Source: Macrobrachium rosenbergii (Eukaryota > Arthropoda > Malacostraca > Decapoda > Palaemonidae). From it: a DNA stretch of 64,000 bases. The position numbers were made by a program, and so were the translations under genes. The stretch covers positions 83,034,663 to 83,098,662 of the forward strand of contig NC_089795.1 of NCBI RefSeq assembly GCF_040412425.1, written 5' to 3'. The notes beneath the pieces are model-generated. The model was not told the origin of the DNA and made no database searches. It saw only the letters and a program-made list of their open reading frames with translations. Positions within the stretch are counted from its first letter, which is position 1, and each line of letters begins with the position of its first letter. Shown here in pieces: positions 27,501 to 39,500 of the stretch.

Positions 27501-30500
27501 GTGGGTTCCACTTAACTACCACATCCTGTTTTTGTTTTAGGTAAGTTGATTGTTGTGAAGAGCCTCTGATCTGATGATGCCCCTGCTTTATCCTAACTGC
27601 ATTCTCATCTTTCACATCTTCAGTGCCTGCTCCAACAGATCAGCTGAAGGAATTTCTATTTTCTTTAATCCACCATTACCTCCAGTTGCAGTGTTTAAGA
27701 AAACTGCTCTTCTCATCACAGGTCACGGGTCCTCTGCCTCTCCAGGTGGGTTTTCCATAATTTCTATGCAGGCTGAAGCCCATGTCATTGCTTTTCATGA
27801 CTCGGATGTATTTCATCAGATCTTGATTCAACTGTCTTCCAGGAAATTCCTCCAATTTGGTGAGAGGGGGAGGTCTCCCAATTATGAGCTCTCATTTTTG
27901 TCCGACAACAGCCCCTGAAGTTTTTACCTAGGGTATTAGCTTCACTGGCTGTTTGAGTTAATGGGCAATACATCAGACTCCTAAGGTTCTTGGATGACTT
28001 GTTTCTGGGATCTGTAATCAATTAGGAGAAGTTTAACCTTAAACCAACTATTATGGCCACATATCCAGGGATGGATTACAGCTAACATGGCTTCAGTTTG
28101 CCCAACAAAAGAGTATACAGAGGATTCATTCATTACCAGGTTTCATTCAGCTAATGCTAGCTCCTCTGGCCAAACTTTGGCAACATATGCCATCCTGTCT
28201 TTATAGAGAAATTAATCCCTCACATTTGGTTCCAGATCACTCCAACTCAACAGGATTTTGTCAGCAGTTGCACACCTGGACAACTCTCCAGTCTTTGCTT
28301 CTCAAGAGGTTCAGAAAGATTTCATTTGGTTGTACGATAACCATAATTTGTTGAAAGGAGTTCCTCTTGTCCCTGCGTTACTGGATGTTCTTCTGTTCTT
28401 GAATCCTGAATTTGTGTGTATTGCAGTTGCAAAGTTATGTCAGGACTTAGATATGTAAGTGTTTATCATAGTCACCTTTTTTGCATGTTATGAAAAAGGC
28501 TCTGTTTTGGATCTGGCACCAAACAGATTGAGATTCATCATGATAAAGTGGTCCAGAAATCAATAATAAAAAGTTGAATTATGGTCAGTATATGGCAGTA
28601 CCTCCACAAAATTGCAGAGAGAAAATAACACTATTAAAGGCTGGTATAATGTTGTCAAGCAAAAGGCAATTATTTCACATCCAACATAAGCTAAACTTAT
28701 TTTGAAATATATGAATAAAACAGCCAAGTACCAAAATAATTTTAGAGCGGTTGCTCTGAGGAAAATGCATTCAGTGCCTGATGTCCACTGTTGATCATTA
28801 AGAAAATCAAAGTTGATTGGAATACCTGAAAGCAATAGCTCAGTAAAGTATTTTCATATTTATTTGTATTCACTGTATACTTTATCATCATTATTCACAT
28901 GCTGACATTTTAACCATTGTCATCATGTAATCTGCTGACGTCTAGTCTTTCAGCACTTTGTTCTGACACTTTGTCGTAGAACCGTGCAGTCCAACATTCT
29001 CTTTCCAATTAACCTAGTGTTTTGCTACTATATTTGTTACTTCCATATTATTACCAGCTTTGCAATCTAGTATTTTGCTCATGTAACATTAATGTTCCAC
29101 CTATTTAAGGCATGCTCTTCCAGGACAACATGCCCAATTTTTGTTATTGATGCTTTTAACATACTGTTTCTACAATTTCAATCCTGAGAATTTCCTGTAA
29201 CATCGTCCGTTTTATTTGAAATGTATTACAGTATAGCACTCATTCTTAGACATATCTCACCAATTCCACATTTCTGCTTTCTAGCTAGAACAATTCGTTT
29301 TGCTTCCATGCTATAAAATTTCTAGGACCTCTGTCGACACTAGGTCTGGATTCATGAAACGTTCTCCATTTTGTAATGAACAACACAAGACATAGTGTTG
29401 AGTGCATTTTTTCATTAAGTAAATTCTTTTTCTTAGGTAATGAGTTGCCAACAGATGTTACATCTATTGAATTAGCTGGCATTGATGTCAGTGATGGATT
29501 AGAGGAAATGCAGGTGTTAGATATGGGCAATCTGAAACAAGAACCAATCGATATTCATCCCAAGAAAGAGGATGTTATAGATCCCAATAAAAGAAAGCTT
29601 CCTCCAAGAAGACGTGGAGCAAGGTAAGTTTATGTGTACAGTATTTGATATATAGATTCTCTCTACTCTTTTAATTAGAAATATATTTTATTTTATGTTC
29701 TATAAATTTTGACAAGTTAGAAATAATGGCCTCAGCTTATTTTTTTACTTAGCTAAAATTTTTATAAATTATTAGTCATTTAACAGTTTTCATAATAGGA
29801 TGGCCTTCAGTGTAACTTTGTTAATTTAATTTTGTCATCTTACATTTTTTTGAGTAAATTTCTCTTAGTCTTTCAGTGGGCTGATGAGTCTCAGTACAAC
29901 TCCACATTATAATAGAAAAGTATCATTGAAGTGTTTTTTACTCGTAAATAGAGTAAGGTATTAGTGGTTTAGGAGCAATTGTGTTTACATATTGATATTT
30001 ACACAAAAATACTGTACATTATATAATTTTTATATGTAGCTTATATGGCAGTCTTTTTTTTTTTTTTTTTTATCAAGTTTTGTACCCATGCTAAACTTCC
30101 AGTATACTTTGCAACATAGATCACATTAATCTTGCAGCTCATCGAAGTGCAGATATAGTATACCATTGACCTTCAAGAAATAATCATCATTTATAACATA
30201 TAAGAGTAATGCATAGGAATTCATCACTTGAAACATTATCAAAAATATGTTAAATCTCTCATTTTCTTTTCTTATGAGATATGAAAAATGATTCAGTTTT
30301 CCTAGAAATCAGAATATGAAGATGATTTCTCTATGGAAGAAGAAGATTTTTCCCCTGACTACCTAACACATCGTAGAGCTCCACCTGCAGCTAAGGCAAA
30401 AGGGACATCAGGACCGGGTAAAAGAGGTAAGCATGAGCCCAGTATTTTTTTAGTAGGCAGAATATACTTTGTCTTGCAGGGTATTACTTTAATTTTAAAA

Positions 30501-33500
30501 TATAATCTTAATATTCTAGGTTCCAAGTTTGGAAAATGAATCTCTAGATGCTTAGAAATTGAAAAACCGAATATATATTTCTTCTGCGCTGTGGGTAGAG
30601 ATGATATTGAATATCATGTTATGTGTTTCCTTGGCTTATGTGCGTGATTGCATGCTGATCCCATGCTACTACACCAGTTCGTAAATTATGGAATTGTGAA
30701 GAATTTATACCTGATTTCATTTTATTAAATACTTGTAATTTTGTATTATTACCAGGTCGCCCAAGAAAGAATTGGCCTGCTCCAGCAGTTACAGAATCAA
30801 TAAAACTTGAGCCAGGGATTGCACAGCATAGCATCATGGATGGGACTACGGAAACTACGCATATCACTGATGTTGCTCACGAAGATCTTATGACGACAAT
30901 GGCTGGAGTTGAATTAAGTGGCTCTGAAAAACACAATCTTCTAATCTCTTTCCAAAAACCAGAAACAGGAGAGATGGTGATAACCATGTTGCCACCTCCT
31001 CCTGGGGCTGAACGCCAGCAGGAAATACCAGAGCAGACAACAGGCAAGTGTAGTGTAATGTCATGTATTGCTAATCAAGTAGTTTTATAGTTCAATGTAA
31101 GTATGGATTTATGAAATGTAAGGTATTTAATACAGCCATATGATGTACAGATTTTTTATATGGCACTGTATTGGTGAGTTTATGTGTTCATTATGAAATT
31201 AATAATATAATACTGTATACAGGAAAGAAAAGCAGAATTATAAAACAGATTATAAAAACAAGAGTTATTATCAAAGCCAGGAAAAGAGTTAATGTAGTAT
31301 TAATTTATTAAAACAAGTTAATATACCTCAGTGAAATGAAAGTCAACAAATATGCTACGAATGTACAAAGACCTTGATAAGAGGAAATGGTTGTAGTCAA
31401 CAAATATGCTATGAATATATGAGCTTTTTAGTCGAGAAACATGCCAAGTGCCATTTTTAAAATATAATAAATTAAATTATAAAATACTTTGACCCAGGAT
31501 GGCGCTTGGCACATTTCTCGACTGATAAAAGAACCAGGCCTTTAGTGCAGGTAATGTTTTAAATGCAAACAGTGAGTCCACCCTCACAAAACTTGTGACA
31601 ACTTCTTAAATAGTGAGGGAGGTGTAAGAGAACAAAGCACAATGAGGGATAATGAGGGATACAAGTATGGATAAAAGGATGCATTCAATCACCCTTCAAT
31701 CATAATACACTTGAATATCAAGGCACCTCATGTGGTGAACTGTAGGCATTACTCAAGGGTCTTTGCAGCGTCCTTTCACTCCCAACTGCAACTGCTTTCA
31801 TTCCGTTTACTGTAACTCCATTCATATTCTTTCTTCCATCTGACATGTCACCCTCTCTGACAACTGTTTCATAGTGCAACTGTGAGGTTTTCCTCCTGTT
31901 ACACCTTTCAAACCATCTTACTGTCAATTTCCCTTTCAGCACAGAATGACCTCATAGGTCCCAGCACTTGGGTGTTGGCCTAAATTTTGTATTCTATTCT
32001 ATTCTTCCTGGATTCTCATGTATTAAAGAAGAGAAACCATCAATCAACCTACAGTAAAACTTTTGTTCACCCGCCCACTCTGAAACACCTTTAAAACCAT
32101 TAAAACTCCTCCCTCCCCAGGACCACTGAGATGCTGTGGTAACTCATCCAGCCCTTTGATTGAACAGTGCCAATATGATGTGTCTCCATTCCAACTTGCC
32201 CATTTATATACCCAACTTTGCTTCTCACTAATCCCCAATTCCTGGCCACTCATGGGCTATCTTTTAATTTCAGAGTTCAAGATGGTATAAATACCCTCTT
32301 TTCTACTTTCTGTACTCACTCTATGCTGTAGACTGAAATATCTGGCTTGGTAAACTTCCTAAAAAAATAAATTTTATTTTTCTAATGACTTGACCCCTAC
32401 TTTTCCAACCTCCTACTGAAGCTAAAAGATCCTTTTATCTGAACCCAAAATTAGATTAGCTTATCTATCTACATGGTGGTAATCCAAAGAAAGCTAACCT
32501 AACTTAGTGCACACATGGTTAACCTGGGACAATATTTTGTTTAAGTCTCTTAATACCATACCAATTTACAGAAAATTTTAAAAACGAACCAAAAACTCTC
32601 AATTATAAATAAAACAAGTGGACATTAAAGTAGTAACTAAGCAACAAGGAATGAGACAATAAATGCGGTAGTTTCTGAAAACTAGCATAAACATAACAAA
32701 AGGGTGATCAGCTTAATCTTCAAGCTGCCTTAGGTAGTCCTTTAGACTAACTAAACTCTACTAATTTTGAATCAGCAGTGCATATTTTGACTGAGATGTA
32801 GGTCAAAAAGTCATTCATGGAGCAAACAATATCCTAAAAAAAAGACTGACTGAGATGTTGGTCAAAAAGTCATTCATGAAGCAAACATTATCCTAAAAAA
32901 AAGACTGACTGATTTTGTATCAGTGTTACATTGTACTTCATCCACCCCAAAATACTGAGGTCAAGAAATTTCTGCGTTTATAGAACTCCAATCCAGTCAT
33001 GTATGAAAATGTAATCCTGTTGTTTTCTTATGACTCTTATGTATTATATCATATTTATAAATCTATTTCATACTTAAAATTATATGTACATGTTTTTATT
33101 ATTTCAGAGGGGACACAAACAGAAGATACAGATCTTCCATTAGGTAAGAGACTATTGTGTTCATTATTTTCTTGTTGCCTTTACCAACTAGTAGTTTTAT
33201 TGAGAGAGTATATGTAGCATCTTAACTTTGCATTTAAAGTTAATCTTCCTTTGTGCAGTAGACAAACATGATTTTATTTAAACCCTAACACCCAACAGAC
33301 ACATTAGGACACATTGCAGAATTACAACTTTTAAATAAAAGCATACAGAGGCCACAAACCCCCATCAAGGCTGAGCAATCTTATTCGCCAAAAGCCTTAC
33401 TCCCCAACAAGTATATATGCATATATCTCCTAAAGTTTAACCACTTGCTGCAATTCATAAAGCACCTTTGGTTAGATTCTTGTAAACATTCAAAAAATGT

Positions 33501-36500
33501 ATGCAAATCCCAGAAACAAAGAAATAAAGAAACAACCAAAAATATAACCTCCCTTGTAAAGATAATGAAAATAATTGGAATCTGATCCAGAAAGACCCCC
33601 CAGTGCCAGGGTAGTCCCCCACCTTCCTCTTCATTACACAGTTGGCACTGAATGGAAATATCTGTGCTATATTTTTTACTTCAAAGGTACAGACCATTTG
33701 TGAGTAGGTAAATCTGGTAAAAGTAAATTACACTTTTTCTCCATTTTAGGTAGAAAAGTGTATTTAACCATAAAAAGTCTCTTTCCAAAAAATGACAATA
33801 AAAATAAAATAGTTTTATACTTCATCATAATTCCATCCATGTCATGATATGGAGGTCCTCAGCAATGTCTGAAGTATCATTGTCACTGCTGTCAGTTATA
33901 TCCTCTTCACTTCCAACTGAAGTACTACTGGTTATTATCCATCACTGTCATCACCCCCAACACTGTGATGCAAAAGGCCTCTGAGATTCTGCTTCTCCTG
34001 TCTGTCTTGTGCATTATTAGCAAAAAATCTTGAGACTCTCTTCTCATAGTTCTCATCCAAGCAAGTCTGGTCTTCCAACTCTTCTGGTGCCCACAGGAAC
34101 CCAGCTGACACCATCATATGTAATTTTCCCAGGGGTTGTGTAAAGGACGTGTCCAAGCCATCTCCATATCCCTTTCATCATTATCTCATCTACATATGGA
34201 ACTTCCATAATTTCCATTATAGTATCATTCAGAACTTTTGTCATCTAATTTCTAGTACTCTTCTTCAAGGTTTATTCTCAAGTTGAAAAAATCTTTTAGT
34301 TTCATTGTCATACCACGATTCATGTCCCTGTAGCAATACTGATTACTAGACTTTGTATAATCTTACTTTTGTATGCACTTTCAATCTATTTGATTTCCAA
34401 ATCTTACTCTGCTTGCCCATTGTTTGACCTGCCTTTGTTATTTTGGTGCTAAAATCCAACTTCTAAAAACCTGTGCTGTATATCAGTGTTTCTACTTTTG
34501 TATTTGAAAGATTCAGCGTCATTCATTCTTCCTCCATCTGATGTTATTTAATTCCTTTGTATATATTCTGCCCTCACTTCTGTTTTACTTAGATTTATTT
34601 TGAGTTACATCTCTCTACTTCTTATAAATCTTGTGGTTGTTTTGCTGATTAAAACAGCATCATTGGCATATTCGTAAGTGTGTCAGATTTCTATCATAAC
34701 TCCATTCTAACCCTCTCCAACCACTTTTTTTCATTATAAAATTCATGAAAGGGCGAACAGCAAAGGTGAAAGAACATTCCTCTGCAGCAAACAATGTTTT
34801 ACTGCAAACTAACCTGACAAGAATGCCTTAACTGTAACTTTACATCTACTTATTTCATGGATAATTTCAGTTAGTTTTGACTGGGAATGGGCAGTTAAGA
34901 TGCAAGGTAAATTTTGAAGACAAATTTGCAAAGGATTAGTGTTTTTGATGCTTAAAAATAAGGTACAGTATATGGTAGTGTTATGATGCCACACATCAAG
35001 AACTGTCCTGGGACTACAAGGACACATGTAACACAGACCTAGTCATCACAAACCCAGTGGTCATTGAGATTCATTGCAAGGACTCAAATGAAAGCTATAC
35101 ATTCCAGTCATGGTCTCAGTCAGAATGAATCCAATACACAAGGACAAACTAGAGATGACTTGATGGTGATTTATATGGTTACGGTAAGCACTTGTGCAAG
35201 AGGATTCTAACAAATGGATCCACCTCCTGGGAATAGAATAAATGTGTGGTCTACAAGTTTACCCTAATTGCTTCTCTATAAATACACTTTTACTCTCGGT
35301 TAACTAAAAATGTATTTCAATCATTTTGCCAGAGATATTTAATAATAAAAATAATGATTGCTAGTAATGCAGCATTTCATCAGGTAGGCATTATAAAAAA
35401 CATTCTTTTGAAATACAGTGCTTAAGGAAACAGGTTATATAGTTGCTTTAGAAAACTTTATTTCAGATACATTTTTACTATCATGTTACAATGATATTTA
35501 CCTCTTTCACAAAAATTTTCTAGCAAGTACAGTATTTTCATCAAACTTTATTTTCTGAAATGTTTTAAATTATAGATCAACCTCATTTTCAGATGAATTA
35601 GGAATCAATGGCCATAAGTGTGAGGAATGTGGAGAAATCATCCAGTTCAAGCGAGATTACATCCGACACTTGAGACAGAAACATGACCTTCGACCTTTTG
35701 AATGTGACCAGTGTGGTAAGACATTTACATCATATGCAGCTCTTGATTCCCATCATAAAATGCATGGTTTAGAAAGGCCACACAGATGTGATTATTGTGG
35801 AAAGGGATTCGTAGACCCATCACACTTGAAGACCCATATTTTGACACATACTGGAGAGCGGCCCCATAAGTGCCAACAGTGCTTCAAAACCTTTGTTCAA
35901 GCTTCTCAGCTTAAGAAGCATTTAGCCATTCATGAGGAAACTCATCAGTTTAGATGTTCAGTTTGTAATCGATCATTTGCACACCGAGATACCTTGTACA
36001 CTCACATGAAAACTCACACTTCCAATAGACCATTTATATGTGATATTTGTAGTTTAGGTTTTGTGACTAGCAGTGGTTTGAATCGTCACAGAAAGGTTCA
36101 TAAAAGATCCACAGATCCTGTTCAGAATGTGGTAGATGAACTGAAATGTGGTGTATGTCAAGCAAGTTTTACATTTAAAAGAACACTGACTAAGCATTTG
36201 AATATGGTACATGGTGATGGTACTCTTATTAAAGAGGAGAATGAATCTGATGGTACAAAAGGGTTTCAAGAAGAAGAGGGATCAATTGTTGAACAACTTC
36301 AAGAACAACTTAATGAGGGATATGCTCCAAAAACATCAGAATTGTACGATGAACCTAAACAATCAGAAACTTTAGAAAGCAGATACCCAACAAATCCTTT
36401 CAAATGTGGTATTTGCGAAGAATCTTTCACAGATGTTGATATCCTGTGTGATCATTATACGAACTGTCATACAGGCGAGCAAGAAGTTTACTGTGACATT

Positions 36501-39500
36501 TGCAGTGTAGGATGTGCCACAGATCAACAGTTAGACCAGCATAAACAGCTGCATATTATTGAAGAGGAGCAGTCCATAATACAGACAACACCTACTGATG
36601 AATATCCATATGTTTGTAATGTTTGTGGGAAGAGCTTCAGGAAACAACAAGAACTCATTCGTCATCGAAGAGGTTCACTCCCAGGATAGGAACTACAAGT
36701 GTGATTTATGTGGGGCAGGGTTCCCCTTAAAATCTGCTTTAGATAAGCATGTATTAGTTCACACTGGAGAACGACCATTTAAATGCGATGTTTGTCTCAA
36801 GAGTTTTCGTCAGAGTGCAGCATTAGTTAGACATAAATTATGGACACATCGGTTAAAAAATCAAAACAAATGTGAACTGTGTGGGAAAACCTTCTTCACT
36901 CCTGCTCTTCTCACATACCATCTTGACAGCCACGGAGATGCAGGTGAAACTGTTAAATCACGACTAGCAGAAGCAGCAGAAAATTTAGATTCTTCAGTTG
37001 AGGAACTGCCAAGCGAACAACAAAATAGTACTGGAGACAGAGGTATTAAAGACATTGGTGAAGACAATGGTCATAAGTGTGAGTATTGCAGTGAAAGCTT
37101 CCAGTCGTATGTTGCACTTCTAACTCACAAACTAACTCATAAACTTTCTGCATCTTACAAATGTGATTTATGCCACAGAACTTTCCGTGAAAAACGATAC
37201 TTGCAGAAACATAAACTGACCCATAAAGGAGTCAAGAGTTGGAAGTGTGACATCTGCAAGAAAGCGTTTGCAACCAAACTTACATTAATTAGACATTCTC
37301 ATGTACATTTAAGAGAAGCACTTAGACCAGGTCCAGAACTTCCATATATTCCAGAAGAGGAGGAAGAAGGTGGTGAAGGAATCAGTGGGAGCACTCTTCC
37401 TGCAGTGCTCAAGTGTGATGAATGTGGCATTGACTTTGCTCACAAAAGTCATTTTGTACGCCACAAACTGCTTCATTCAGGCACACCACTTTTAAAATGT
37501 GGGCTGTGCAACAAGCTCTTTGTTCATAAGAGTGATATTATACGCCATAAAGTCATGCATTCATTCATGTTTACTTGTGATGTGTGTGGCCGTAATTTTC
37601 ATAAAAGGTCATTATTTGTCATGCATAAGAAGAAGCACATTGATGAAAAACCTTTCAAGTGTGAATGTGGAAAAAGTTTTTCTACCAGTGGTAATTACAA
37701 TACACATCGTCGTATCCATAGTGGTGAGAAACCATACAAATGTGACGTATGTGATTACAGATGTTCACAGAGTGGAAGACTACTAAAACACAAACGTATG
37801 CACACAGGAGAGAAACCTTACCAGTGTGACATTTGTGGGAAGTACTTTGCTAATGCAGAATCTGTTAAAATACACATGCGCATACATACAGGTGAACGCC
37901 CGTTCAAATGTGGAAATTGTGGTAAAACATTTATAAACAACAGTAGTCTTAATCAACACATGAGAGATCATATTCGAGAAGAAATGTTCAAATGTGACAT
38001 GTGTAACCACAAGTTTAGAAGGGAGCATCATCTTACAAAGCATCGGCAGTTTCATCACTTACAACAGCAGTATCAAAATGTTAGTATGGGTTTGGAGTCA
38101 GATGCTAATGTTGAAGCTCACCTCTATATGTGCGAAATATGTGGTAGGGTATTTGATAAAAAGAAGTATTTATACACACATCATAATGTTCATTCCCGCC
38201 AGCGAAACTTCCCTTGTACATATTGTGGTAAGCAATTAGCATCTCGGCTTGCTCTGAAAAATCACAATCTCATACACACAGGTGAAATGCCTTACAAGTG
38301 TGATTTTTGTGAAAAAGAATTTCGCAGTTCTTCTAATTTGAAAAGGCATGTACGAACACATGTTACTCAGGATGCATTGCGATGTGATGTTTGTGATGAA
38401 ACTTTTTACAGTCCGGAGCTTTTAAATCAACATAAAGCAAACCACATGCAAGGCATGATGATGATGAATCCAAGTGTCGATGGTGTATCAGCATCTGGTA
38501 ATTCTCCTCATTTATATGTATTTGAGACTGTAGGGGAAGTAAGTGAAGCTATGGAGTCTACTCAACAGCTTTTAGTTGATAACCAACAGCAATTTCTAGT
38601 AGACAGTTCACAGCCACTCTTAGTGTTCCCAGAGCCAACAAATACCCCATATTCAGAATTGCCAGAAACTGCTGATCCAGATCCTGAGCCAGTTACTTCA
38701 GATCCTCTGTCCGAGGCTGAAGTGGTAATGGTGCAGGACATGAAAGATGAACAGCAAGACGAGGAAGAAGAACGTGCGGTAGAGAAACCATTTAAATGTG
38801 AGGTTTGTGCTAAATCATTTGCTAAAAAGCAGTACTTGACCAAACATAAATACCGACATAGAGAAGTTAAACCTCATCCTTGTGATATATGTGGAAAAAG
38901 ATTTGCTCAGAAGTTTGAGGTGGCAGTCCATAAAATAAAGCACACAGGTGAACGACCTTATCAGTGTGATATATGTCGTAAGCCTTTCAGAAGCAAAGTC
39001 AACTTATTGAATCATAAAATGCGTCACACAGGAGAATATCCTTTCCTGTGTTCTGTTTGCCGTAAAGGATTTTCAACTCAACTACAACTTGAACGCCACG
39101 TTAGTCTCCACACAGGTTCTCATCCTTATAAATGTGCATTGTGTCACAGAGGTTATACTCAGCGTACTAATCTCATAAAGCATTTATCCAAGCACCATGA
39201 CATTGAAGATCCAAGTCAAATAGAAACTGTAAACTCACTTGAAAATGAAGAGGCAGTTGAAAATATGGAAGGTATAGAGGAAGGGGAAGATGAGTCCGTG
39301 CTGTCTACAGTACAAGAAGCTACCTTGGATGGAAGAAATGGTGGCCGGCCTGCAGTTGAGGCAGAGCAAGCTGCTGCTGCCATTGCTATGGATGAAGACT
39401 TGCTCAGCTCAGATGAACAACCAGCTGCATACTCAGTAGTAGAAGTCCATCCTGATTACCTTAAAGATTTCTTAGCTGGACAACAGGTAGTAGCTACTCA

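Noticed and set aside
34053..34244. A small gene on the minus strand
   Set aside because: WRWLGHVL and GTRRVGRPD are LINE C-terminal motifs; it is part of the decayed element.
36660..36690. Programmed +1 ribosomal frameshift at finger 10
   Set aside because: No known slippery context (CGA AGA G GTT) and no obvious stimulatory structure; an indel is simpler. Kept only as an alternative in the finding.
36598..36700. A separate 1,005-codon gene starting at 36598
   Set aside because: Its first codons overlap finger 10 in the wrong frame; it is the continuation of exon 8 after a one-base shift, not a new start.
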